From Cacajao melanocephalus (taxonomy: Eukaryota; Chordata; Mammalia; Primates; Pitheciidae), in the NCBI GenBank assembly GCA_963573385.1, contig CAUYLG010026600.1, positions 124,001 through 188,000 on the forward strand: DNA of 64,000 nt, given 5' to 3'. How positions within the stretch are numbered: the first letter of the stretch is position 1; each line of letters opens with the position of its first letter. This document shows positions 49,021 to 61,249 of this stretch, in pieces. The position numbers and the translations under genes were made by a program. The notes beneath the pieces are model-generated. The model saw nothing but the letters and a program-made list of their open reading frames with translations. It was not told the origin of the DNA and did no database searches.

Positions 49021-49125
49021 CATTTGTTTATTCAACAAACATTTATCAAAAGCCAGTGATATACTATGAGCTGGTACACAGGATAAGAAAATCGGGAACA
49101 GTCTTTGCCTTTAAGAAATGATGGG
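49021..49125 (+). repeat. Ancient dispersed repeat (L2-like)
   Basis: TTTATTCAACAAACATTTAT and CAGTCTTTGCCTTTAAG match a very common diverged mammalian repeat; the family was not fixed by eye. Confidence 0.45.
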
Positions 49126-49134
49126 GACTAATAA

Positions 49135-49378
49135 TAATAACGATAACAATGATAGTATTGAAAATTTTCTGGATGCCAGCACTACAAGAAACACTTTACA
49201 TTTATTAACTTATTGATTTCTCCCAACAGCTTTAGGTAGTAAGCATTACTATTATCCCCATTCTGTAGATGAGAGTCCTGAAAGCAAGCAGGTTAAATCA
49301 CTTGCTCAGTATCACACAGCTAGTAAGTAGCACAACTAATACTCAAACTCAGGTTGTCAGGCTCCAAAATCTGTATAT
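49135..49378 (+). repeat. MIR, nearly full length
   Basis: ATTATCCCCATTCTGTAGAT, AGTATCACACAGCTAGTAAG and CTCAAACTCAGGTTGTCAGG follow the MIR consensus in order. Confidence 0.85.
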
Positions 49379-50569
49379 ACTTATCACACAAACATATGTA
49401 AAATTGTGTTGAAGGAGCAGCATGAAAGCTCTCTGGAAGGTCACTGGAGTCCTCTTTGAGAATTAACCTTTGAAGGATATGTAGGGAATAAGTTGGAGGA
49501 GAAGGGAGAGAGAGTACCAAGGCCTTCTGGAGGGTGAGCAGCGGCCATGGGGGATACTGACCAAAGCTAGTGAGACCAGAGCACAGAGGAGCTTTGCAGA
49601 GGTGAGCCTGAAGGGGTGCACAGAGGCAAATCCAGGCATGGATTATTGGCCATGGTAAAGAGATGTGTCTTCAGCCTAAGAACATTGGCAAACTGTGGAG
49701 ATGGCATGATTTTGCATGGAGAACAAATTGCAGCCAGGGGCAGAGGGGCTCCTGGCAGACAAACTGGGGGATCATTGGACTTACCCAGGTGAGGGAAGAT
49801 GGTAGTGTGAGCAAGGGTGAGGATGGTGAAGTCAGTAGTTTGGTGACCACAGTGAGACGGGGTTTTTAATTGCATTAGAGTTCTCTGTGAAGAAGAAGTC
49901 AACAGAGAAGTAGAGTCACACTAGGCCTGAAAGGCAAGGTTTTACCAGACAAACGAGGAAGGTAACTGACCATTCTAAATAGCGGAAAGAGGTAGATACT
50001 GTTAGGGGAAATTTGGGGAAATTGAACTGTTACAGTAAAACTAAACACATGCTGTTGACAACGGCATTTTCCATGGTCAGCTGCGTCCAAGCACATTTAC
50101 AGACTCCCATTCTCAGCAGACCTCAGCAGTACCCGATTATTTGTTATGGCCACTGGCAAACACATTTTCAAAACTCAACGGAAGGGAGAGGAGACTTCCT
50201 CGGAAAGAGGAATTAATATTCACACCCCATAAATTTTTGGTTTAACTATAGCAGCTTAACTGACCATTTCAATCTTTGGGTTCATCTTTTAAGCTAAATT
50301 TTTCATTGTTCTTTTTATATTTAACGATTTTCCTAAATCTTCATATCTTTCCAGCATGCTAATTCAGCTTATCCGTTTAACTCTGTTGCCAAAATTCGGA
50401 AGATTTTCTATCACATTAGTGCTAGGATAAAAAGAAATATGTGAAGCAGGTTATAAAAAGAAGAATCTCAGCACTTTTACAGTATTCACCATTTATCAAC
50501 TGCAATGCTAACATTGTACATGGCCGACTACTTCAATGCTGTAACATATTAAATTGCTTATATGATAAA
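49379..50569. other. Intronic, no gene recognised
   Basis: A moderately GC-rich patch (49430-49900) with chance frames on both strands (up to 111 codons), none with a known domain. Confidence 0.4.
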
Positions 50570-50748
50570 GCAGTAGTTCTCATATCTGGGTGTATAGTGG
50601 AAGCCCCTGTAGGCTCATTAGACCATAGACTCCTGTATCTCACTCTCCAGAATTTTGGATTCAGTAAGTCTTACATTTGCATTTCTAAAAAGTTCTCAGA
50701 TGCTGCTGCTGCTGCTAGTATAGAGACCAGGCTTTGAGAAGCAGTAGT
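50570..50748 (+). mobile_element. MER5A, near full length
   Basis: Inverted ends AGTAGTTCTCATATC and GCTTTGAGAAGCAGTAG, with TTGGATTCAGTAAGTCTTAC and CATTTGCATTTCTAAAAAG between them. A CTG run at 50702-50715 has grown from the normal CTGATGCTGCTG of the consensus. Confidence 0.85.
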
Positions 50749-51329
50749 GGAAAAGGTGGTCCTAAAATACTTTTGCATGACATTGGCCAACAGCTTGGGC
50801 TGGAGCGAGGGCGGAGCTCCACTACAAAAGTGTATTTTCATCAAAAGGAATGGAATTCAGACTGGGCTTTGTTGTTTTTGCTGCAGAAGGTCAGCATGAT
50901 GACCTCATTTCCTGTCTACTCTGGCATTTTTGTAACGAGTAAAAAGTTGTTATTAAGTAAAAAGTCAGCCAGCTTTCTAAGGATGCATGCTTCTCAATGA
51001 CATACATGTACATTTTCTAAGAGAGAGATATGGTTATAATTAAGTTTATGTTCACAGGAGAGCGTAGAAGGTATGACAAAAGGAAACACGTTTCTATATC
51101 ACCATTGTCCACATCTGTTGTAATTTAAAAGTTACTTTGGAGGTTACATTGTGCCATGGCCAATTAATTCACATAGTCCTTCTAAAATATGTTTGAATGT
51201 AAACATTAATTGCTGTATAGTAAAGATAAGTTGTTTAAAGGCTTAAGGAAGAATAACAATGATAATGTTTTACAAATAAATCCAGTTTAAAATCTGCTGC
51301 TGTTGTTGTTAGTGTAATTAATGGCATGA
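50749..51329. other. Intronic, nothing recognised
   Basis: Unique sequence with one small chance frame. Confidence 0.4.
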
Positions 51330-51680
51330 CATCATTTGGATTATACCAGTCACCCTATTATGTACTCTCTGTGGTAGGATCTCATCCAGAGGACCACATA
51401 GCATTTAGTTGTCATATCTCCTGTGGTCTGTGGCAGTTTCTCAGTATTTCTTTACTTTTCATGACTTGGCAGTTTGAAGAGTGCTGCCCAGCCATCCTGT
51501 AAAATGTCTCTGACTCTAGATTTGTCTGTATATTTCTCAGTATTAGACTAGGGTAATGGGCTTTTGGAAGGAATTCTTCAGAGAAGAAATGTCTTCCTCA
51601 TGCATCATCTCAGAGGGTGCGTAATATCAACATGGCATTACAGTAGCATGACTTAGATTTCTGCCTAAAAGACGTATATA
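51330..51680 (-). mobile_element. Old L1 (L1M-type) 3' end remnant
   Basis: GGATCTCATCCAGAGGACCA, ACATAGCATTTAGTTGTCAT and GTATTAGACTAGGGTAATGG match a widespread mammalian repeat that I take to be L1M 3' sequence read antisense. The family assignment is tentative. Confidence 0.5.
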
Positions 51681-53220
51681 ACCGCAGGAATCATTACTGA
51701 TGCTAAGTCGCCGTACATGCATGATTGTAAACATTTCAGCAAGTTGGTATTTCAGTAGTTGAAACGTATTGAAGTTTAAGTCCTCAGCAAGTCAGGTAGA
51801 AAATTCTCTTTCTTGTAAATATTGGTTTAATAAAGCAAAATTTGGTAAACTATGTCAGCAGAACTAAAATAAACAAATAAAAATAATACTTAAGTACTGA
51901 AATACCTTTAGTCCCTAAGGAAACATGTGTTTTCAGCTCTAGAGACCTATTTTTCCTGAAGGACGTAGGCAGCAAAGGATACACATGTGCATATAATGAC
52001 TGGAATCTGTGCTTGTGTTCCTAGTTTGATAAAGTTCTAAGGGAGGGATTATGGAAAATTAATTGCTATGCATTTTATCCACATATGTGAGAATGCAGGT
52101 AGTGTTGGATGATGTTTGCCAATACCTGGAATAAATACGTGGCAGGGGCATTTTGCTGCCGGGTTTCTAATGTGGATTATGGACTAGGTCATGAAATAAC
52201 ATCATATTTTGCCAAATCAGTGTCTCCTGTGGTTATTAAGCCACAGACTAGAACTGGAAAATCACTGTAAGCAGCAGGCACTGTGACAGAAATATCAGTA
52301 TAGTGAGCACTGGGAAACATATATTTTCCATTAAAATGTGAAGCACTTAAGCACAAAGGAAAGATTTATATAGTAGATAAGAGGAAATGTATTAACTCTC
52401 CCAATATTCATCTGGAAATTGTCATTTAGGCTTTTGGACTGCCGAAACACCGTAAGCTTCTGCCTGGAAGGTTTCGAAAAAGTAAGTTTGCGTGTCAGTA
52501 CCTTGACAAGGTAGATTAGGAGCTGCAGGTAGCAAGGCTGAGGGCAATTTCAGTCTGCCTGTGCGATGTACAAAAAGAGTTTGGGATAATCCATCCTAAG
52601 AAAATGTCAGATCTGTGTGTGCATTCAATTTTAAAGATATGAGTGCCATTCAGGCAATTGGAGACAGTCATGCTCATGAAAATATATGGTTAGCAATGAG
52701 TCCAGCTGACTATAAAATTTCTTTGGAAGAACAGGAAATTCTTGCATTCACAAAACATCACAGAATGCATGATTCATGAAACATGTATTTATTGATCTCT
52801 TACCTTATGCAAAATACTATCTATGGCACTATAGCCTATACAAATGATACAGACAATAAACAATCAACCACCAAGAAGCTTCTGAATAAGAGAATAGGTA
52901 TAGAACTTCTTCCTGGAGAAAGAAGGGTACATGGGGTTCTACTCACTGGGTCACAAGAAACGGGGCTGGGTAATGGAAAAGAAAAGCAGTATCTGAAGCA
53001 AGAGATCTGTAATCTGTGCCTCGAGGATTTGGCTTCCAGATTCCTTGTGAATGAATCAATGATAATACACTAGAACCTATTTAGACAATTCTATGAGCAA
53101 ATAACTGCATATCACATAACCTATGAAATAGATAGTGGCAAGGGCTACTAGAAGGTATAGATTATAAAATATGTAAAATATGCTTGAGAGAAGAAAGAGA
53201 AGAAAAAGGAAGGAAGAAAA
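51681..53220. other. Intronic, nothing secure
   Basis: AT-rich. A TTTATTGATCTCTTACC stretch near 52787 may be part of an ancient dispersed repeat. The 96-codon frame 52783-53073 has no known domain. Confidence 0.4.
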
Positions 53221-53240
53221 ATAAATGAGAGAGAGAGAGG

Positions 53241-53288
<48 letters not shown>

Positions 53289-53290
53289 GA
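53221..53290 (+). repeat. (GA)n microsatellite
   Basis: GA dinucleotides with two GACA interruptions; the minus-strand Leu/Ser-rich frame over it is an artefact. Confidence 0.95.
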
Positions 53291-54711
53291 ATGTCCTGCT
53301 GGAGACAGCAGATTCATTTTATGAGAATGTAGTGGCAGAATACACTTTAAGTCATTTAAATCTAGACTTTGCTCAGTGGCCATTGGGAATGGCCTAGTAA
53401 AGGAACATAAATGGAATTGTACTTGAAGGTTCATTTGGCCAAAGTTTATAAAATAGCTTTCAGGTGTGTGGAGCATAGGGTGTCCCACCTAAGAAGTATA
53501 AGCAAAAGATGATGATGCCCTAAGTGCCCTAAGCTTGGCAAAAGATGATACAGTTGCCGGAAATGCTGCTGAGGCAGAATCTGACAAATTAGAACTAGTC
53601 GTGTAATTATTATTTTGCTTAAAGGTATTTGCTGAGTGCCTGTTCTTTTTGTGCCAGCCACTGCGTTAACATTGGGAATCCAGGGTAAATATTGCACCTA
53701 CTTCATATTACTTAATGCTGTAATGAAAAAGAGAGAAAGACTTATTCAATGAAGTGATTACACATCATTTATTTATTTATGTGGTAGATATTTATTGAGG
53801 ACCTACTGTCTACAAGACACCAGGCTGTAAACTGTTACTCATGATCAACACTACAAAAGTTACAGGTTGTCATGGGAGTATGCCTCTGTAAGAGCATGCT
53901 TACTTTGTGGGAAACAAAAAGAAAATAATGCAGCGTGACATTCAGGAGTCAAGTTCTCATATTTTATAAGTCCTCAGTGTTCTCACACGGCAAGAACGTA
54001 GTTGGATCTTTTCACCCTCACACTGGAAGTCTCAAATTTGCTCAGTTGGATTTCTAGGACCAATTGTGATCTCATGTGTATGACACAGGCAACTCTAACT
54101 CTGCGGTCTGCCACTCAACACCAGGTAGTCCGAGCTTCCTGGTCGGGAGGTTTTTGGGACTGAGACTCAACCTCCACAAACGCCCTTCCAATAGAAGCCG
54201 CTGTGTGCAGACCCTACTTCCTCCAGTGTCTCCAATTCCTGGCCAGGTGCTGTTCCCAAAAACTCCTGTAAACCCATGGCCCTGAGCATGTCGTTTGGCA
54301 CTCAGACCCAGGGTGCTTTGCTCTCTTTTCCCACTTTGATGTCCTGCAATCCCTTAAAAAGGAAGAGCAGCAAGTGGGCAAAGTTCTTCTGGATCACAGC
54401 CCCTCCATGTGTCCAGCTGAATGAGAGCAAGCTTGCCTCTCCTCAAGATGTTCCCCGAAGATTAATGCACTTGACTTGGTCAGAAAATGTTTGTTGATGT
54501 CCCTCCAATATCATCATATACCAGAGAAGATAGCATACAAGAAAATCAGCATAGGCTACTGTATGACCTGGAGGGAGAATTCAAGAAGGATAGGGATTGA
54601 TCTTTTATTTCATGTCTATCTCTATCAACAGACATCCCCTTGAAAGCCAAGAGTTTGCCTTATTCCTTTGTATATTCTTAAAACTTAACAGGCACCTGAC
54701 AATACGTATTT
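53291..54711. other. Intronic, no gene recognised
   Basis: A possible ancient repeat at about 53760-53840 (ATTTATTGAGGACCTACTGT). A GC-richer patch at 54100-54480 has two adjacent sense frames (69 and 73 codons) without recognisable domain, poly-A tail or flanking repeats. Confidence 0.4.
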
Positions 54712-54736
54712 TTCAGATGGATGGATGGATGGATTT
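54712..54736 (+). repeat. (GGAT)n microsatellite
   Basis: About five GATG tetranucleotide units. Confidence 0.9.
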
Positions 54737-55968
54737 AAAAACAAAAGCCTTTGGGCTGTGCTACTGCGATGCAAATAAAGCAAATGAGAGCTAAATTGCA
54801 AGGGGTGGATGGTGTACTGAGGAAGCCTAGGACTCACAAAGAGGTGGCCTTTCAGAGGAGCTTGGCAATGATGTGGAGAAGCGCAGCGTACCATAGAAGC
54901 ACGCTGGAGTGAAAGGGTGAAACAGACCATTTAGAATTTAGCATATTTGAGCAGGAGTCCTTTAGTAGATGGATGGGGTGGCCTTTATGTTTGGTGATAC
55001 ATTGAAAACAAATTTTAAAAAGAGGTGAAAAGGCACAGTTGGATGGTTTATTCTAAAAAGGAAAAAAGAGGATTTCTTTAAGAGGAGGGAATTGGGAGAG
55101 AAAACAGAAGATATTTACAGGGATTAAAATCCCTGCATTCCCTACAGTGAATGATTTAAAGATAAGAACATTCCGAAGATATCACAGTATGTTTCTTTCT
55201 TTAGCTCTGGATGTGTGTCCTCACCTGCTTACACTTCTTAATCACAGATCTCTGCTCAAGTTTACCAAAAGCTACAGAATCATCATTCTAAGTAGCACAA
55301 GGACACCACACCTACATGCATTGTTGTTTTCATACCCAAAATGTGTGGTTTTGTGCAAACCACAATTTCAAATACACTGCATTTCACATATTTTATTAAT
55401 GTGAATGCTTTTTGTCTTTAGTGGTGAGCTATATTTTAGAAAACCTTGTAATGAGGATCGCATTATTGATTTATTTGTGTACTCACCGAATTCCATTTTA
55501 GTCGCATATTTACCTCTTCATTTATTGATATAGGTATTCATAGTTCATATAAATCGCTCTTGCTCTTTCCCTCACATTCGCTTTTGCTCTCTTTCTCCCA
55601 AGTATAGTTAAGTTCTGAAGTTTAAAAATATAAAAAAAACCCACATTTGTATTAAATTCTCCAAAATCTGGATGTATAAACAGGAAAAGGTGAAATGATA
55701 AAATGAAGTTGGAAGTGCTACTCATGAATGTATTTGCTTGATTGGCACACCCACGTTTTGTTTTAAATATCCCTGTCTATTCCTGGACTAGGGGGGGAGA
55801 GAGAGAGAGTTCTACGGATCAGATGGACAAACTCTGCATGAAAAGAAAATTCAAGAGAAGTCTATGCAACAATAGGTCAGCAAGCTTTGTCATATGCTTG
55901 TCAATAGTCTATGCTTTGTTGTCAATAAAAATTTTTGTATACCATCTTTACTGTTATATAATTCACCT
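54737..55968. other. Intronic, nothing recognised
   Basis: AT-rich unique sequence with small chance frames. Confidence 0.4.
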
Positions 55969-56299
55969 ATTTTATGGTTTGGCTCTGTGTCCTCACCCAA
56001 ATCTCATCTCAAATTGTGTGAGAGACCCAGTGGGAGATACCTGAATCATGGGGGTGGTTTCTTCCCTATTGTTCTCCTGGTAGTGAGTAAGTCTCACCAG
56101 ATCTTATGGTTTTATAAGGGGTTTCTGCTTTTGCTTCTTCCTCATTCTCTCTTGCCTGCTGCCGTGTAAGAAGTGCCTTTCGCCTTCCCCCATGATTGTG
56201 AGGCCTCCCCAGCCACGTGGAGCTGTGAGTCCATTAAACCTATTTTTCTTCTCAGCCTCGGGTTTGTCTCTATCCACAGCGTGAAAACGGACTAATACA
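55969..56299 (+). mobile_element. Solo THE1/MST-type LTR
   Basis: ATGGTTTGGCTCTGTGTCCT, CTGAATCATGGGGGTGGTTT, TTTTATAAGGGG and the end CGGACTAATACA match the ERVL-MaLR THE1/MST LTR in sense orientation. Internal pieces are missing near the 5' side and before the end. No proviral internal region adjoins it. Confidence 0.93.
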
Positions 56300-56340
56300 C
56301 TTATCATTCAATTCGCTCTTTAAAAAGTAAGTTCTAACAT

Positions 56341-56510
56341 TCCGTGGAGATTGGAGAATGTCTCATGTGCACTTCAGAATAATTTTCATCCTGCTGTGTT
56401 GAGTCAAGTGTTCTGTAGATGTCTGCTAAGTTTAGTTTATAGATTTGCTCAGGTCTCCTCTTTCCCTATTAGTGTTTTGCTCAGTTCTTCTATTCACCGA
56501 GTTATGCAAC
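56341..56510 (-). mobile_element. L1 ORF2 fragment, extra copy
   Basis: TCATCCTGCTGTGTTGAGTC and GTAGATGTCTGCTAAGTTTA correspond to the L1 reverse-transcriptase region in antisense. The same stretch recurs at 58010-58175. Confidence 0.8.
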
Positions 56511-57965
56511 CATCACCACAAACAATTTGAGAACATTTTTCTGACTCCATAGGAAAGACTGATATCTCTTAGCAACCATTCCCCATTTCCTCTTAATACC
56601 CCCGTCCTAGGCACCTACTAAACAATTTTCTGTTTCTAGAAACTTGTCTATCTTGAACAATTTGCTAAATGGGATGATACGGTATGTGTGGCCCTTTGTG
56701 ACTGACTCCCTTCACTTAGCATAATGTTTTCAAGGTCTATCCATGTTATAGTATGTAGCAGTGTTATAGCCGTTTTTATTGCCAAATAATATTGCATGGT
56801 ATGGATTTAGCACATATTTTTTATCTATTCACCAGTTTATGGACATTGGGGTTGTTTACCATTTTGGGCTACTATGCATATTGCTTCTATGAACGTCCAT
56901 GAATAGGTTTTTGTGTGAACATATGTATATATATTTTTTGAGATTTAGTTGTTTTGCTCTTGTTGCCCAGGCTGGGGCACAATGGCATTATCTCAGCTCA
57001 CCGTAACCTTTGCCTCTCGGGTTCAAGCAATACTCCTGCGTTGGCCTCTGGAGTAGCTGGGATTACAGGCATGTGCCACCACGCCTGGTAAATTTCGTAT
57101 TTTTAGTAGAGATGGGGTTTCTGCATGTTGGTCAGGCTGGTCTCGAACTTCCGACCTCAGGTGATCTACTCGCCTTGGCCTCCCAAACTGCTGGGATTAC
57201 AGGCGTGAGTCAGTGAGTCATCACGCCCAACCCCGTGAACATATGTTTTAATGTCTCTTAGGTGTATACCTAGGAGTGGAATTGCTGAGTCAAATGGAAA
57301 CTCTATGTTTGACTATTTTAGGAACTGCAAATATGTATTCTAAAGTAGCTGCACCATTTTACGCTTCCACTAGCAACATGTGAGGGTTCCCATCTCCACA
57401 TTCTCCTTGATACTTGTTATCTGTCTTTTTGGTTATAGCCAAGTTAATTGGTGTGAAGTGGTATCTCATTTAAATTTGGATTTTTATTTCAGTGATTGCT
57501 GGTGATGCTGAATTGCTTTTCATGAGTTTATTGGACATTTATATATCTTCTTTGAAAAAAATTTAATTCAGATAATTTAATTATTGTTGGGTTATTTACC
57601 TTGTATTACTGAGTTGTAAGATTTCTTTTTGGATCCTAGATAAAAGTTTTTTAAAAGTCGATTACATGATTCACAAATGTTTTATTCCATTCTTTGGATT
57701 GTGTTTTAGCTTTATTGATGGTGCCCTTTGAAGCACAAAAGTCTTTAATGTTGATGAAGTCAAATGTATCTTTTTTTCCTTTTATTACTTGGACTTTTGG
57801 TGTCATATCTGAGAAACCATTGCTTCATCCAGGATTGCAAAAAATTTACATCTGTGTTTTCTTCTAAGAGCTTTAAATTGTTAGCTTTTATCTTTTAGTT
57901 CTATGATCCATTTTGAGTTAATTTTGGTGTTTGATCAGAGAACCTACTTGTATGATTTGAAACAT
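56511..57965 (-). mobile_element. L1M 3' end (3' UTR and distal ORF2), antisense
   Basis: CTTAGCATAATGTTTTCAAG, CCTAGGAGTGGAATTGCTGA, GTGAAGTGGTATCTCATT and GATCCATTTTGAGTTAATTT follow the antisense order of an old L1 3' end. It is interrupted by an Alu at 56927-57234 and carries many disablements. Confidence 0.9.
56927..57234 (-). mobile_element. Alu nested in L1, with 12-bp target-site duplication
   Basis: GTGAACATATGT occurs at 56915-56926 and again at 57235-57246, bracketing an antisense Alu. The surrounding L1 reads continuously if the Alu is ignored. Confidence 0.96.
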
Positions 57966-58009
57966 TTTACATTTATTGGATCCTGTTTTATGGCATAAGA
58001 CTTGGTGTA

Positions 58010-58500
58010 TCCTGGAGAATTTCCATGTGCACTTGAGAACAATTTTCATTCTGCTGTGTTGGGTGAAGTGTTTGCTAGATATCTGCTAAGTCGAGTTGGT
58101 TTATAGGTTTGTTCAGGTCTCCTATTACCCTGTTAATCTTCTGCTCAGCTCTTCTGTCAGTTATTAAAAATAAGGTATTGCCGTGTCAAAGTATTGTTTT
58201 TGAATTATCTTTTTCTTTTTTCAATACTTTCGGTTTTTGATTCACATATTTGGAGCCTCTGTTAGGCAGATATATTTTCCACTTGTTATAGCCTCCTGAT
58301 CAAATGACCCTTTATCATCGTGAAATCTCTCTCTTTATCTGTAGTAACTCCTGTTGTTTTAATGTGCATTTTTTCTGCTATCAGTATAGCAACTCCAGCT
58401 TTCCTGTGGTTGCTGTTTGTATAATATACCTCTCTCCATCCTTTTACTTTTAAACTATTTGTATTTTTCTATCTGAAGTATTGCCTGCAGATAGTGGATT
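58010..58500 (-). mobile_element. L1 ORF2 reverse-transcriptase region fragment, antisense
   Basis: TTCATTCTGCTGTGTTGGGT, ATCTGCTAAGTCGAGTTGGT and ATCAGTATAGCAACTCCAGC follow the antisense L1 ORF2 order. Sequence between it and the distal ORF2 piece ending near 57965 is missing, so either a deletion occurred or two L1 copies abut. Confidence 0.88.
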
Positions 58501-59876
58501 AAAAGTTTAGAAAATCTAAAATGCATATTAGTACTTCTTCTCTTTCAGGACCTAGATGGCCAGTAAAAGGAAGGGCCTACAGCATCCTTGTGTGACTGGT
58601 TTTGCTTGTGATGGAGATAGATTGAGGATGCTGGATAGGGGCTTGGTCCAAAAATACCTCTCCTCACTCTTGACTGAGTGTTGGCAATACCATGGCAAGG
58701 TGAATTCTCTCAGAAAGTGTTGTCTTCTAGTGGCTGTTAATATAAACATCAAAAAATCCATTCCTGTTCCCTAAGTACAACTCTGGTCCAGCCACCAGAT
58801 ATTTCCCTTAAATAGGAATCATTGGTCTGTTTTGTGAGTTTCCGTTATATGTTTCTTTTCCCCAGCTTGCAGAGTATAAGATAATATGCCTCTAGTTTCC
58901 TTCTTTGCACTCACCCTTTTATCTTATCTTTTCATGCCGTAAGCTCAAAAAACCTATGTATTTTGGATACCTACGTCAATTATATCTTTACATCTAAAAT
59001 CCAACTAAGATAGTTAAACAAGGATAGCAACAATAACAATAGCAACAGCAATTAAATTGGGTGTCTTAATTTAACTCATGGTCTTGAGTCTCAGTAACAG
59101 AAACACCTGCATCTCCAATTCTCCAATGTCCATCCAGTGCCTAACTTATTCATATATGTGGAAGACCTAATGGGCTTATATTGATTTAATACTTTCTTCT
59201 TCTTGTTGTTTGAACCCACAAGCCCCATCCCAAAGTCAGAATAGAAAATTTCTTTTTGCTGGTCTTTTTTATGCACTTTGCTAGAATTTTCAGCAGAAAG
59301 TTTCTATTATTAACAGCCAGTTGAATTCAGTAAGTATCTACCCCGCATTAAATCTACAACACCTAGTACATGTGTAATGTAGTAACAATTTATAATCAAC
59401 AGTACCAAATATATAGCCAACCTTATGAGAAAATGGGAAAACATACAAATAAACAAACATTAAAACAAGTTTGAGCTTTCCAAAATTTATTTTTGAGCTT
59501 TACATGTAATTCATGTTACAGGAGGAATTAAATACTGTCGCTTCCTCAGGTTGGTTCATATGTTCCATGTGTTTATGTTTTAAGCTTGTATTTCTAAACT
59601 AGTCACCTTCAAGACCTATAATGCTATTGCAGAATATAATAGTCATTTTCTATCAACTTAATTATAGCTTTGGTTTCATTGTTCACTATGATTATTTGCT
59701 ATGGGCAAATGACACATATAAATAAATGTATTTATTCAAAGCTCAGTAACTCACAATTTATGAAAATTTTATCAAGCCCATTTCATAATGAATATCTAAT
59801 AAGAAACTTGTTAGTCTTCTTGCAATAAGGCCAAAGAGAATAAGCTTTAAAAAACATATCATAATAGCATGGTGTC
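58501..59876. other. Intronic, nothing recognised
   Basis: AT-rich unique DNA with chance frames at 58552-58774. Confidence 0.4.
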
Positions 59877-60127
59877 CAGGTGTGGTGCTCACGCCTGTAA
59901 GCCTATCACTTTGGGAGGCTGAGGTGGGTGGATCTCTTCAATCCAAGGGCTCAAGACTGGCCTGGACAACATGGCAAAACTCTGTCTCTACAAAAAATAG
60001 AAAAAATTGCTAGACATGTTGACGCGTTTCTGTAAGGAAGTGAAAGTTGCAGTGAGTCGAGATTACACCATTGTACTCCAACCTAGGTGACAGAGCAAGA
60101 CCAAAAACAACCACCACAAAAAACCCT
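59877..60127 (+). mobile_element. Alu element, internally deleted
   Basis: AGGTGTGGTGCTCACGCCTG to an A/C-rich tail. Part of the right arm between GACATGTTGACGCG and AAGTGAAAGTTGCAGTGAG is missing. Confidence 0.9.
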
Positions 60128-60946
60128 CTCATAATAACAAAGATAGAAATTGTAGCATGATTTAGAAATTTTCAGGAAGTTACACTGTTTGAAAAGACTC
60201 TATTGATGAGAAGAAAAATAAATATTAGCTACTTACAACCGTGAGGAGTTTTACATGCTAAATATGAAATTAATTATATAAAGTTCTGTATATATCTGTG
60301 GGCTAAAAATATGCATCAATACAGAGAGTTTGAATATTATATTATGATACAAACTTTGTATCTATTTTAGAAATATTTTGTATTGAGATGACTAAAAATC
60401 ACATTGCTAAGTTGACCTAAGATAAAATATGTCAATGTTGTATGTTCTTTGCATGTAAGCCAAAGGAACCCCTTACAAGTGGTCTTTTTCACTAATCTAA
60501 GTGATCAAACTGTTTTAGAGTATTATAGTCATACTATTTTGATAGTTAACAAATATTATAATAAAAATATTTAATATATTTAAGGCCAACAGTGTTTATA
60601 ATGGCAAAATTTACTTTGTAGTTATAGTTTCTTAATGAAAACCAAACTGTGATATTTGGATATTACAGCATTTATGCTACCTTTAGACCTTGCATTCATT
60701 TAGCATATATCTAGCTGAAACAAATGAAGCTTTATTTTTCATGAAACTTTACTTAGATTTGATCAATTTTAAAATGCTACTATTAATAACTATGTTTAAG
60801 TTATAAAAACTGAAAACGAAGCATCATTAAAATATTTTCTATTTCCTAGATTCTATTATTTCTTATGTCTTATGAAAAAACTGAATGAGGAAACATAAGT
60901 GTTAGGATGAATTTCCCAACACATCAATAAAGACAATTAAAAGTGT
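60128..60946. other. Intronic, AT-rich, nothing recognised
   Basis: No named repeat or frame. Confidence 0.4.
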
Positions 60947-61249
60947 TGCTGTGGTTTGAATGCGTCCCCGAAAGTTAATGTGTTGAAACTTAATTTCCAT
61001 TATATTAGGAGATGAGGCCTTCAGAAACTTATTAGGCCATGAGGGCTCTGCCCTCATAAAGGGATTAATGTCATTATCCTGGGAGTAGGTTAGTTATCGT
61101 CCTTCCACTGTGAGATGAGGCTCTCACCAGATGCCAGGGCCATGTTATTGGACTTAACCAGCTTCCAGAACCATGAGCCAAATAAAGTTCTCTTTATAAA
61201 TTACCCAGGCTGTAAATCCTGCTATAGCAGCAGAAAATGAACTAAAACA
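60947..61249 (+). mobile_element. Solo MLT1-type LTR
   Basis: It starts TGCTGTGGTTTGAATG and ends AACTAAAACA (TG...CA ends). ATGAGCCAAATAAAGTTCTC carries the LTR polyadenylation signal, and ATTACCCAGGCTGTAAAT follows. No 5-bp target duplication survives. Confidence 0.88.

Noticed and set aside
54076..54497. Two adjacent frames in a GC-richer patch, possible processed pseudogene
   Set aside because: No recognisable parent protein, no poly-A tail and no flanking direct repeats were found.
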